64,000 nucleotides of DNA from Krasilnikoviella flava (lineage in GTDB: Bacteria; Actinomycetota; Actinomycetes; Actinomycetales; Cellulomonadaceae). Each line of letters starts with the position of its first letter. The stretch's first letter is position 1. Shown in pieces: positions 50,963 through 59,697 of this stretch. The stretch spans positions 384,572 through 448,571 of the forward strand of contig NZ_FUZQ01000005.1 of assembly GCF_900167525.1 (NCBI RefSeq). The letters run 5' to 3'. The notes beneath the pieces were generated by a model. It saw only the letters and a list, made by a program, of their open reading frames with translations, had not been told where the DNA came from and ran no database searches. Made by a program: the position numbers and the translations under genes.

Positions 50963-52395
50963 GCCTCCTGCTCGGAGCGGTCGGCCGACCACTCGGTGTG
51001 GAAGGTGCCCTCGCGGTCGGTGCGGCGGTAGGTGTGGGCGCCGAAGAAGTCGCGCTGCGCCTGGATGAGCGCGGCGGGCAGCCGCTCGGCACGCACGCCG
51101 TCGTAGTAGGCCAGCGACGACGAGAACGCCGGCGTGGGCACCCCGTTGAGAGCCGACTGCGCGACGACGCGGCGCCAGGCCGCGAGGCCGTTGGAGACGG
51201 CGTCCGTGAAGTACTCGTCGGCCAGCAGCAGCGGCAGGTCGGCGTCGCGCTCGTAGGCCTCGGTGATGCGGTTGAGGAAGCGTGCGCGGATGATGCAGCC
51301 GCCGCGCCAGATGCGGGCCATGGCACCGCGGTCGACGTCCCAGCCGTACTCGGCGGACGCGGCGGCGATCTGGTCGAAGCCCTGGCTGTACGCGACCACC
51401 TTCGACGCGTACAGGGCGAGGCGCACGTCCTCGACGAACGCGTCGCGGTCGGTGATCTCCCACGTGCCGGCGTCGGCGGGCAGCGCCGCACGGCCGGCCT
51501 CGCGCTGCGGCACGGAGCCCGACAGCGCGCGGGCGAAGGTCGCCTCGGCGATGCCGGTGATCGGGACGCCGAGGTCGAGGCCGTTCTGCACCGTCCAGCG
51601 GCCGGTGCCCTTCTGCTCGGCCTGGTCGAGCACGACGTCCACGAACGCGCTGCCGGTGGCGGCGTCCACGTGCTGCAGCACGTCCGCCGTGATCTCGATG
51701 AGGAAGGACTCGAGGTCGCCCGTGTTCCAGTCGGCGAAGATCTGCCCGATCTCGGCGGCCGACGCGCCCAACCCCTGCTTGAGCAGGTCGTAGGCCTCGG
51801 CGATGAGCTGCATGTCGGCGTACTCGATGCCGTTGTGCACCATCTTGACGAAGTGGCCGGCGCCGTCCGGCCCGACGTAGGTGCAGCACGGCGTGCCGTC
51901 CACCTTCGCGGAGATGTCCTCGAGGATCGGGCCGAGGCTCGCGTACGACTCGCGGGTGCCGCCGGGCATGATCGACGGGCCGTTGAGGGCGCCCTCCTCG
52001 CCGCCGGACACACCGGTGCCCACGAAGTGCAGGCCCTTCGCGCTCAGCGCCTTCTCGCGACGGATCGTGTCCGGGAAGTGGGCGTTGCCGGCGTCGACGA
52101 CGATGTCGCCCTCCTCCAGCAGGGGCACCAGCTCATCGATCACGGCGTCGGTGGCGGCGCCCGCCTTGACCATGATCACGACCTTGCGCGGCCGCTCCAG
52201 GGAGGCGACGAAGTCGGCCATCGACTCGGAGGCCACGAAGTCGCCCTCGTGCCCGGCGTCGGCGATCAGCGACTGGGTCTTCGCGGACGACCGGTTGTGC
52301 ACCGCCACCGTGTAGCCGTGCCGCGCGAAGTTGCGGGCGAGGTTGCGGCCCATGACCGCAAGGCCGGTCACGCCGATCTGGGCACGAGCTGTCAT
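50959..52395 (-). CDS. gnd: 6-phosphogluconate dehydrogenase (decarboxylating)
   Basis: This 478-aa enzyme oxidises 6-phosphogluconate to ribulose 5-phosphate with NADP+. It has the nucleotide-binding IGVTGLAVMGRNLARNFARHG (residues about 7-27), HNRSSAKT (NADP-type Arg), GTGVSGGEEGALNGPSIMPGG, VKMVHNGIEYADMQLIAEAY (catalytic Lys/Asn) and IWRGGCIIRARFL. Length is standard. Its stop overlaps the next start, so it is the leading gene of an operon with cell-wall-type ligases, an unusual partnership. An upstream promoter should lie between 52396 and 52589. Confidence 0.96.
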   Translation of the reverse strand: MTARAQIGVTGLAVMGRNLARNFARHGYTVAVHNRSSAKTQSLIADAGHEGDFVASESMADFVASLERPRKVVIMVKAGAATDAVIDELVPLLEEGDIVVDAGNAHFPDTIRREKALSAKGLHFVGTGVSGGEEGALNGPSIMPGGTRESYASLGPILEDISAKVDGTPCCTYVGPDGAGHFVKMVHNGIEYADMQLIAEAYDLLKQGLGASAAEIGQIFADWNTGDLESFLIEITADVLQHVDAATGSAFVDVVLDQAEQKGTGRWTVQNGLDLGVPITGIAEATFARALSGSVPQREAGRAALPADAGTWEITDRDAFVEDVRLALYASKVVAYSQGFDQIAAASAEYGWDVDRGAMARIWRGGCIIRARFLNRITEAYERDADLPLLLADEYFTDAVSNGLAAWRRVVAQSALNGVPTPAFSSSLAYYDGVRAERLPAALIQAQRDFFGAHTYRRTDREGTFHTEWSADRSEQEA

Positions 52396-52589
52396 CGTTT
52401 CCCTGCTTCCGTCGGTTCTCGGTACGGGTCGGGCGGTCGGGTGGCGGCGACTGACGCACGCGCGCCCCTGCCCGGGAGCCGGGACCAGCGTAGTCGGCGC
52501 GGCGGCCGAGGTGTACGGACCATCACGATCCGGACACGACCGGCGCCTCGCCGCGTCGGTCCTCCCGACCTGGCGCTGCGCGCCGTACG

Positions 52590-53243
52590 GTGGCTGACGT
52601 GACCGGCGACCGCACGGGCGACTCCAGGCAGGATCCCAGGCAGGTGCCCGCACCGTTCGCGGCCGCGCTGGCGTCCCTGCGCGAGCGGCGGCTGCGCGGC
52701 GAGGTGCACCTCGCCGAGATCCCCGGCCCCACGCGCGTGGCGCCGTACTCGGTGGCGCTCGAGGGCGAGGTCACCGACCCCGACGGCGAGGACGTCGCCA
52801 CCGGCCGGTTCGTCGTCCTGCACGACCCCGACGGCCAGGAGACGTGGCAGGGCACGTTCCGGGTGGTCACGCTGGTGCGGGCCACGTTCGAGCCCGAGCT
52901 CGCCGCGGACCCCCTGCTGGCCGACGTCGCGTGGACCTGGGTGACGGAGTCGCTCTCCGGCGCCGGCGTGGAGGCGCTGGCGATCGGGGGCACCGTGACG
53001 CGCGTGCTCTCCCAGAGCTTCGGGGCGCTGGCGGCCACGCCCGACGCCGTGGACCTCGAGATCCGCGCCTCCTGGACCCCGACCGACACCGCGCTCGGCG
53101 TCCATCTCGCCGTGTGGGCCGACCTGATGACCACCGCCGGCGGGCTGCCGCCGCTGCCCGACGGCGTCACCTCCCTGGCCTCGCGCTCTACCCCCCGGGC
53201 GCACCCACGCCCGGGGTCACGACCGCATACCGTGGGCCCATGA
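52590..53243 (+). CDS. DUF3000 family protein
   Basis: This 217-aa actinobacterial conserved protein contains PAPFAAALASLRERRLRGEV, EIPGPTRVAPYSVALEGEV, ATGRFVVLHDPDGQETWQGT and a C-terminal TLVRATFEPELAADPLLADV region. It looks cytoplasmic. Function unknown, but the gene is routinely found next to RNase D (HRDC) genes in actinobacteria, as here, where its stop overlaps the next ATG (ATGA). GTG at 52590 or 52599 may be the start. Confidence 0.88.
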   Translation: MADVTGDRTGDSRQDPRQVPAPFAAALASLRERRLRGEVHLAEIPGPTRVAPYSVALEGEVTDPDGEDVATGRFVVLHDPDGQETWQGTFRVVTLVRATFEPELAADPLLADVAWTWVTESLSGAGVEALAIGGTVTRVLSQSFGALAATPDAVDLEIRASWTPTDTALGVHLAVWADLMTTAGGLPPLPDGVTSLASRSTPRAHPRPGSRPHTVGP

Positions 53244-54469
53244 GCTCAGCAGTCCCCCCGACCGCCACCGACGTCGTCCCGCTCACCGAGCCCGCGGACG
53301 GCGTCGGCCGCGTCGTCGACACCCCGGCCGCCCTCGACCGCGTGGTCGAGCGGTTCGCGGCCGGCACCGGCCCCGTCGCCGCCGACGCGGAGCGCGCCTC
53401 GGGCTACCGCTACGGCCAGGCCACGTATCTGGTGCAGCTGCGACGCGAGGGCGCCGGCACGGCGCTGCTCGACCCGGTCGCGCTGCCCGACCTGTCCGCG
53501 ATCGGCGACGCCGTGGGCGACGCCGAGTGGGTGCTGCACGCCGCCTCCCAGGACCTGCCGGGCCTCATCGAGCACGGGCTGCGGCCCGCCCGCGTCTTCG
53601 ACACCGAGCTCGCCGCTCGGCTGCTCGGCCTCGAGCGCGTGGGGCTCGCCGCCGTCGTCGCGGAGCTGCTCGGGCTGGGCCTCGCGAAGGAGCACTCCGC
53701 GGTCGACTGGTCCACCCGCCCGCTGCCGGAGGACTGGCTGCGGTACGCGGCGCTCGACGTCGAGGTGCTGGTGGAGCTGCGGGACCGGCTGGCCGAGCGC
53801 CTGGAGGCGGACGGCAAGGCGGAGTGGGCGGCGCAGGAGTTCGAGGCCGAGCGCACCGCCGCTCCCCCGGCGCCGCGCCTGGAGCCGTGGCGGCGCACCT
53901 CGGGCACCCACACCCTGCGCGACCGCCGCCAGCTCGCCGTGGTCCGCGGCCTCTGGGAGGCGCGTGACGCGAGCGCCCGGGCCCGGGACGTCTCCCCCGG
54001 CCGGGTGCTGCCGGACCGCGCCATCGTCGCGGCGGCCCGCGCCCTGCCGCGCACCGTGCCGCAGCTCACGGCCCTGCCGGAGTTCGCGGGCAAGGCCACC
54101 CGCCGCCGCGCGCCCGCGTGGCAGCGAGCGATCGACGAGGCCCTGGCCCTGCCGGAGGACCGGCTGCCGAGCCAGCGCGGACCGCGCACGGACGGCCCTC
54201 CGCAGCCGCGCGCCTGGGCCGAACGAGACCCCGTCGCAGCACGTCGTCTCACGACGGCACGCGAGCTCCTCGCGACGATGTCCGGCGACCTGCACGTGCC
54301 GGTGGAGAACCTGCTGCAGCCGGACGCCCTGCGCCGCCTGTGCTGGACGCCGCCGGACCCGGCGCGCGCCCCCGAGATCGCGGAGTTCCTGCGCGGGCGC
54401 GGGGCCCGACCGTGGCAGATCGAGCTGGTCGCGGCACCGCTCGGGTCCGCCTTCGCCGCGCTTCCCTGA
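53240..54469 (+). CDS. rnd: Ribonuclease D-like 3'-5' exonuclease with HRDC domain
   Basis: This 409-aa protein has an N-terminal DnaQ-type exonuclease domain (about residues 25-200). It has VAADAERASGYRYGQATYLVQL (DxE motif I), VLHAASQDLPGL, ARVFDTELAARLLGLERVGL (motif II) and WLRYAALDVEVLVEL (motif III, Y/DxxxD). An HRDC domain follows (about 240-320), then a second helical C-terminal region. It trims the 3' ends of RNAs such as tRNA precursors. Translationally coupled to DUF3000. Confidence 0.92.
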   Translation: MSSAVPPTATDVVPLTEPADGVGRVVDTPAALDRVVERFAAGTGPVAADAERASGYRYGQATYLVQLRREGAGTALLDPVALPDLSAIGDAVGDAEWVLHAASQDLPGLIEHGLRPARVFDTELAARLLGLERVGLAAVVAELLGLGLAKEHSAVDWSTRPLPEDWLRYAALDVEVLVELRDRLAERLEADGKAEWAAQEFEAERTAAPPAPRLEPWRRTSGTHTLRDRRQLAVVRGLWEARDASARARDVSPGRVLPDRAIVAAARALPRTVPQLTALPEFAGKATRRRAPAWQRAIDEALALPEDRLPSQRGPRTDGPPQPRAWAERDPVAARRLTTARELLATMSGDLHVPVENLLQPDALRRLCWTPPDPARAPEIAEFLRGRGARPWQIELVAAPLGSAFAALP

Positions 54470-54529
54470 CCCGTTCCCGCAGCGGGGTGATACCCGGTCT
54501 CACCATGGTCTACTCTTGTTCCCGGTACT

Positions 54530-54548
54530 CGCGGTAGCGTGTACCGCG
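54530..54548. promoter_or_regulatory. Inverted repeat upstream of beta-oxidation operon
   Basis: Perfect 7-bp arms CGCGGTA and TACCGCG separated by 5 bp, 86 bp before the thiolase start. A likely operator for a fatty-acid-responsive repressor; the regulator is not in the window. Confidence 0.45.
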
Positions 54549-54633
54549 GTGCCGCCCCACCGGGTCGGCACCCGAGAGCGGCGTCGCTCGTCGGACGCCG
54601 AAGTCCCGACCCCCGCCTGCGGATGGAGCTTCC

Positions 54634-55884
54634 ATGACCACACGGAACCCGGCCCGCCGCGCGCTGCGCGACGTCGTCTTCGTCGAGGGCGTGCGCACGC
54701 CGTTCGGCAAGGCCCGGCCCGACGGCCTGTACGCCGAGACACGCGCCGACGACCTCGTCGTCAAGGCCGTCCGCGAGCTGCTGCGCCGCCACCCCGAGCT
54801 GCCGGGCGAGCGCGTGGACGAGGTGGCCATCGCCGCCACCACCCAGCAGGGCGACCAGGGCCTGACCCTCGGCCGCACCGTGGGGATGCTCGCAGGCCTC
54901 CCCCAGACCGTCCCCGGCTTCGCCATCGACCGCATGTGCGCGGGCGCGATGACCGCCGTCACGACCACCGCCGCCGGTATCGCCACGGGCAGCGCGGACG
55001 TCGTGGTCGCGGGCGGCGTCGAGCACATGGGTCGCCACCCGATGGGCTTCGACGCCGACCCCAACCCCCGCTTCCTGTCCGAGAAGTTGGTGGACCCCGA
55101 GTCGCTCAACATGGGTGTCACGGCCGAGAACCTGCACGACAAGTTCCCGCACCTCACCAAGGAGCGCGCGGACGCCTACGCCGTGAACAGCCAGGCCAAG
55201 TACGCCAAGGCGCTGGCCAACGGCGACATCGGGCCCGAGCTCGTGCCCGTCGCGGTCCGGTCGACCGAGCAGGGCTGGGGCCTGGCCACCGCCGACGAGC
55301 TGCCGCGACCCGGCACCACCGTCGAGGGCGTCGCGAACCTCAAGACGCCGTTCCGCCCGGGCGGCCGCGTCACGGCGGGGAACGCCTCGCCGCTCACCGA
55401 CGGCGCCACCGCCGCGCTGCTCGCCTCCGGTGACACCGCCGCCGAGCTGGGCCTGCCCGTCGCGATGCGCATGGTCTCGTCGGCGTTCGCGGGCGTGGAC
55501 CCCTCGATCATGGGCTACGGCCCGGTGCCGGCGACGGACAAGGCCCTCGCCCAGGCCGGCCTCGCCATCGAGGACATCGGCCTGTTCGAGATCAACGAGG
55601 CCTTCGCCGTGCAGGTGCTGAGCTTCCTCGACCACTACGGCATCGCGGACGACGACGAGCGCGTCAACCCGTACGGCGGTGCCATCGCCGTGGGCCACCC
55701 CCTGGCCAGCTCCGGCGTGCGGCTGATGATGCAGCTCGCGCACCAGTTCGCGAAGCACCCCGAGGTCCGGTACGGCGTCACCACCATGTGCGTCGGCCTC
55801 GGCCAGGGCGGCACGGTGATCTGGGAGAACCCCCACCACGCCGACTACTCGGGCCACACCACCGCGACGGACGAGGAGAACTGA
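54634..55884 (+). CDS. fadA: Acetyl-CoA C-acyltransferase (3-ketoacyl-CoA thiolase, FadA-type)
   Basis: This 416-aa thiolase performs the last step of beta-oxidation. The catalytic Cys is in FAIDRMCAGAMTAV (about residue 95), the His is in GGAIAVGHPLASSGVR (about 354), and the second Cys is in TTMCVGLGQGGTVIWE (about 388). The ATG at 54634 follows GGAG. It ends 3 bp before the large beta-oxidation subunit gene, so the two form the FadA-FadB complex. Length is normal for this family. Confidence 0.95.
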   Translation: MTTRNPARRALRDVVFVEGVRTPFGKARPDGLYAETRADDLVVKAVRELLRRHPELPGERVDEVAIAATTQQGDQGLTLGRTVGMLAGLPQTVPGFAIDRMCAGAMTAVTTTAAGIATGSADVVVAGGVEHMGRHPMGFDADPNPRFLSEKLVDPESLNMGVTAENLHDKFPHLTKERADAYAVNSQAKYAKALANGDIGPELVPVAVRSTEQGWGLATADELPRPGTTVEGVANLKTPFRPGGRVTAGNASPLTDGATAALLASGDTAAELGLPVAMRMVSSAFAGVDPSIMGYGPVPATDKALAQAGLAIEDIGLFEINEAFAVQVLSFLDHYGIADDDERVNPYGGAIAVGHPLASSGVRLMMQLAHQFAKHPEVRYGVTTMCVGLGQGGTVIWENPHHADYSGHTTATDEEN

Positions 55885-55887
55885 CCC

Positions 55888-58047
55888 ATGCCCGAGAACA
55901 CGACCGAGACGACGGGCGCCGGCGTCCGCGCCGAGCGCGTCACGCACTCCCTCGTCCGGGACGTCGAGCTTCCCGGCGGCGCGGGCACCCTCGCGCTCGT
56001 CACGCTCGACAACGGCCTGGACCACACCAAGCCGAGCACCCTGGGCCCCGAGGGCATGGCCGAGCTCACCGCCGCGCTCACCGCGCTGCAGGAGCGCGCC
56101 GGGCGCGGCGAGATCGCCGCCGTCGCCGTCACCGGCAAGCCCTACTTCCTGGCCGCCGGCGCCGACCTGCTGCAGGTCTCCACCGTCACCTCCCACGACC
56201 AGGCGCTCGAGCTCGGCCGCTCCGGTCACGGCGCCTACGAGCTGCTGCACACCATGGGCGCGCCCACCTTCGCGTTCGTCAACGGGCTGGCGCTCGGCGG
56301 CGGCCTCGAGGTCGCGCTCAACTGCGACTACCGCACCGTGTCGTCCGACGCCCCCGCGCTCGGGCTGCCCGAGACCGGCCTCGGCCTGGTGCCCGGCTGG
56401 GGCGGCGCCTACCTGGTGCCGCGCCTCGTCGGCATCGAGAAGGCCGTCGACGTCATCCTCACCCGGCCCGCCACGCAGAAGCCGTTCAAGCCGGCGGAGG
56501 CCGCGCAGATCGGCCTGGTCGACCAGCTCCTCGAGCCGGCAGACTTCCTCGAGCAGTCGCTCCTGTGGGCCTCGCGCGTGCTGCGCGGCGAGGTCGAGGT
56601 GCCCCGGCGCGAGCTCGACCCGCAGCCGGTGTGGGACGCCGTCGTCGCGGCCACGCGCCAGCGTCTCGACGCCGTCGTCGCCGGGTCGCGACCCGCGCCC
56701 TACCGTGCCCTCGACCTGCTCGCCGCCGCCCGCACGGCCACGCGCGAGGAGGCGTTCGCCGCCGAGGACCAGGCGCTGGCCGACCTCATCATGTCCGACG
56801 AGATGCGCGCGAGCGTGTACGCGTTCCAGCTCGTCTCGGGCGGCAAGAAGCCCGCCGGCGCCCCGGACAAGAGCCTGGCCCGCCCGGTCACCCGGGTCGG
56901 CATCGTCGGCGCCGGGCTCATGGCGGCGCAGATCGCGCTGCTCGTGACCCAGCGCCTCGGCGTGCCGGTCGTCATGCGCGACCTCGACCAGGAGCGGGTC
57001 GACAAGGGCCTCGGCTTCGTCCGGTCCACCGTCGAGAAGCTCGTCGGCCGCGGGCGGATGACGCCCGAGGCGGCGGCGCGCATCGTCGCGAGCGTGCACG
57101 GCACGACGGAGATCGGCCAGTTCGCCACCTGCGACGTGGTGATCGAGGCCGTCACCGAGGTCATGGGCCTGAAGAAGAAGGTCTTCGCCGAGCTCGAGGG
57201 CATCGTGTCCGAGGACACGATCCTCGCGACGAACACCTCGGCGCTGTCCGTCACCGAGATGGCCGCCGACCTGGCGCACCCGGAGCGCGTGGTCGGCATC
57301 CACTTCTTCAACCCGGTGGCCCAGATGCCGCTGGTCGAGGTCGTGAAGGCGCAGAAGACCTCCGACGAGGCCCTCGCCACGGCCTTCGCGATCACGAAGA
57401 AGCTGCGCAAGACCGCCGTGCTGGTGGCCGACCGGCCCGGCTTCGTGGTCAACCGCCTGCTGGTGCTCGTCATGGGCAAGGTCGTCGAGGCGATCGAGAA
57501 CGGCACGTCCGTCGAGGTCGCCGACACCGCGCTCGCGCCGCTCGGATTCCCCATGCCCACGTTCGAGCTCTTCGACCTGGTCGGCCCGGCCGTCGGGCTG
57601 CACGTCCTCACGTCCCTGCGCGAGGACCTGGGCGACCGCTTCCCGACGTCCCCCGGCCTGGAGAAGATCGTGGCGGACGGCACGCGCGTCGTGCTGGACC
57701 GCCCCGCCCCCGGGCTGCCTCGACCGGTGGACCCGGCGATCCAGGCCGTGTTCGGCGAGGCGCTGGCCGCGGGCGAGCAGGGTCGCCACGGCACCCCGGT
57801 GCTCGACGCGGCGGGCGTGCTCGACGCGGTGCTGACGGCCCTGACCGTCGAGGTGGGTCACATGCTCGACGAGAGCGTGGTGGCCGGCCCGCCGCAGATC
57901 GACCTGGCCATGATCCTCGGCGCCGGGTGGGGCTTCCACACGGGCGGCATCACGCCGTACCTCGACCGCGCCGGGTACTCCGCGAAGGTCCTGGGCCGTC
58001 GGATCCTGCCCGACGGCGTCGCCAACGTCCCCGAGGCCGTCGCCTGA
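55888..58047 (+). CDS. fadB: Fatty acid oxidation multifunctional protein (enoyl-CoA hydratase / 3-hydroxyacyl-CoA dehydrogenase)
   Basis: This 719-aa fusion has an N-terminal enoyl-CoA hydratase domain (about residues 1-230) with YFLAAGADLLQVS, FVNGLALGGGLEVALNCDYR and PETGLGLVPGWGG (catalytic Glu). The C-terminal 3-hydroxyacyl-CoA dehydrogenase domain (about 330-700) has the NAD loop VGIVGAGLMAAQIALL, ATNTSALSVTEMA, VGIHFFNPVAQMPLVEVV (catalytic His) and DRPGFVVNRLL. It converts enoyl-CoA to 3-ketoacyl-CoA, which the thiolase upstream cleaves. A strong terminator follows. Confidence 0.96.
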   Translation: MPENTTETTGAGVRAERVTHSLVRDVELPGGAGTLALVTLDNGLDHTKPSTLGPEGMAELTAALTALQERAGRGEIAAVAVTGKPYFLAAGADLLQVSTVTSHDQALELGRSGHGAYELLHTMGAPTFAFVNGLALGGGLEVALNCDYRTVSSDAPALGLPETGLGLVPGWGGAYLVPRLVGIEKAVDVILTRPATQKPFKPAEAAQIGLVDQLLEPADFLEQSLLWASRVLRGEVEVPRRELDPQPVWDAVVAATRQRLDAVVAGSRPAPYRALDLLAAARTATREEAFAAEDQALADLIMSDEMRASVYAFQLVSGGKKPAGAPDKSLARPVTRVGIVGAGLMAAQIALLVTQRLGVPVVMRDLDQERVDKGLGFVRSTVEKLVGRGRMTPEAAARIVASVHGTTEIGQFATCDVVIEAVTEVMGLKKKVFAELEGIVSEDTILATNTSALSVTEMAADLAHPERVVGIHFFNPVAQMPLVEVVKAQKTSDEALATAFAITKKLRKTAVLVADRPGFVVNRLLVLVMGKVVEAIENGTSVEVADTALAPLGFPMPTFELFDLVGPAVGLHVLTSLREDLGDRFPTSPGLEKIVADGTRVVLDRPAPGLPRPVDPAIQAVFGEALAAGEQGRHGTPVLDAAGVLDAVLTALTVEVGHMLDESVVAGPPQIDLAMILGAGWGFHTGGITPYLDRAGYSAKVLGRRILPDGVANVPEAVA

Positions 58048-58087
58048 CACGCCCTCCTCGGAGACCCGAGCCGCAAGGCTCACGAGT

Positions 58088-58128
58088 CACCGGTGGCCCG
58101 GTCCCTCGTCGGGACCGGGCCACCGGTG
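58088..58128. terminator. Strong terminator after fad operon
   Basis: Perfect 18-bp arms (58088-58105, 58111-58128) with a 5-base loop, between convergent genes. Confidence 0.9.
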
Positions 58129-58183
58129 CACCGGGACACGTGCGCGAGGGACGCCGGTCGCCGACCGGCCCGCGTCCCGCGGC

Positions 58184-59572
58184 CTACCCCGCGCCTCCCA
58201 CGGCGCGCCGGACGGCCTCCACCGTCCTCGCGACGTCGTCGTCGTCCGTGGACCAGTTGCTCACGGAGACGCGCAGGACGTCCCGGCCCTGCCACCGGGA
58301 GCCGGAGATCCACGTCTCGCCGTCGGCGAGGAGTCGCTCGCCGGCCGCGCGAGTCCGGGCGTCGTCGCCGAGCGCGAGGCACACCTGGGTGTAGACGACG
58401 TCGTTGACGACCCGCACGCCGTCGATGCCCGCCACGCCCTCGGCGATCTCCCGGGCGCGCCGCGCCAGCCCGCCGACGAGCCCTGCCAGGCCGCCACGCC
58501 CCAGCGAGCGCAGCGCCGCCCAGGTCGGCACGCCCCGGGCGCGCCGCGAGAGCTCAGGCGCCTTCTCGTACGGGTTGCCGGGGCCGGGAGCGTCCACGAG
58601 GTACGCCGTGTGCACGCCGAAGGCCGCGCGGACGGCGGCCGGGTCCGCGACCACGGCGACGCCGCAGTCGTAGGGCACGTTGAGCGTCTTGTGCGCGTCC
58701 GTGGCCCAGGAGTCGGCGTCCTCGACTCCGCGCACGAGGTGCGCGAGGTCCGGCGCCGCGGCCGCCCAGAGGCCGAAGGCGCCGTCCACGTGCGCCCACG
58801 CCCCGTGCTCGTGCGCGAGCGGGATCGCCGCGGCGAAGGGGTCGAACGACCCGGAGTGCACGTTGCCGGCCTGCAGGGCGACGATCGTCGGTGTCCCCGG
58901 CGGCCCGTCGGCGAGCGCTGCGGCCAGGGCGTCCACGCGCAGACGGCCCTGCTCGTCGGCCGCCACCACCGTCGGGGCGCCGAGCCCGAGATAGCGCAGC
59001 GCCAGGTCGACGGAGTCGTGCCGCTCCGCACCGACCAGCACGCGGACCGGCGGCCCCCCGGTCAGACCTCGGTCGTGCACGTCCCACCCGGCGCGGGCGA
59101 GCACGGTCCCGCGCGCCGCCGCGAGCCCGGTGAAGCTCGCCGTCGTCGCCCCCGTCACGAAGCCCACGTCGGAGCCCGCGGGCAGGCCGAGCGCGTCGAG
59201 CACCCACCGGCCCGCCGCTTCCTCGACCGCGACGACGCCCGGCGTGGAGAAGCGCATCCCGGCGTTCTGGTCCCAGGCGCTCACCAGCCAGTCGGCGCCC
59301 AGCGCCGCGGGCAGGGTGCCCCCCATGACCCAGCCGAAGAACCTGCCCGACCCGATCGCCATGAGGCCGGGCTCGACGCGCGCGGCGAGCTCGTCGACGA
59401 CTCCCGCGGGATCGAGCCCCCGATCGGGGAAGGGGCCGGCGAGGCTGTCGCCGACGGCGTCCGCGTCGATGCGCGGTGGCACGGGGCGTTCGCCCACGTC
59501 CTCGAGCCAGGCCCGCGCGTGGTGGGCGGCGCGATCCAGCGCACCGTCGAAGTCCTTGCCTCGCACCGTCAT
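58184..59572 (-). CDS. PLP-dependent decarboxylase, group II (aromatic-L-amino-acid/glutamate decarboxylase-like)
   Basis: This 462-aa fold-type I PLP enzyme has GFVTGATTASFTGLAAARG (PLP phosphate loop), TIVALQAGNVHSGSFDPF, HEHGAWAHVDGAFGLWAAAA (PLP Asp), and the PLP lysine in SWATDAHKTLNVPYDCG (about residue 300). It resembles pyridoxal-dependent decarboxylases and related enzymes that act on amino acids; the substrate is unknown. The ATG at 59570-59572 follows GGAGCA. It stands alone, divergent from the GCS2 gene by 125 bp. Confidence 0.9.
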   Translation of the reverse strand: MTVRGKDFDGALDRAAHHARAWLEDVGERPVPPRIDADAVGDSLAGPFPDRGLDPAGVVDELAARVEPGLMAIGSGRFFGWVMGGTLPAALGADWLVSAWDQNAGMRFSTPGVVAVEEAAGRWVLDALGLPAGSDVGFVTGATTASFTGLAAARGTVLARAGWDVHDRGLTGGPPVRVLVGAERHDSVDLALRYLGLGAPTVVAADEQGRLRVDALAAALADGPPGTPTIVALQAGNVHSGSFDPFAAAIPLAHEHGAWAHVDGAFGLWAAAAPDLAHLVRGVEDADSWATDAHKTLNVPYDCGVAVVADPAAVRAAFGVHTAYLVDAPGPGNPYEKAPELSRRARGVPTWAALRSLGRGGLAGLVGGLARRAREIAEGVAGIDGVRVVNDVVYTQVCLALGDDARTRAAGERLLADGETWISGSRWQGRDVLRVSVSNWSTDDDDVARTVEAVRRAVGGAG

Positions 59573-59697
59573 CTGGGTGCTCCTTCGCGACCGGCCTCGG
59601 GGCTTCCCAGGGTACCGAGGGAACGGCCGGGTCGCGCCGGTCGGCGTCGCCCCGGCATCCTCCGGCGACGACCGGGTGCCTGTGTGACACTTCCCCG

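Noticed and set aside
53410-58083. Minus-strand open frame of about 1557 codons over rnd-fadA-fadB
   Set aside because: A shadow of three well-defined plus-strand genes; low-complexity His/Arg/Asp-rich translation with no domain.
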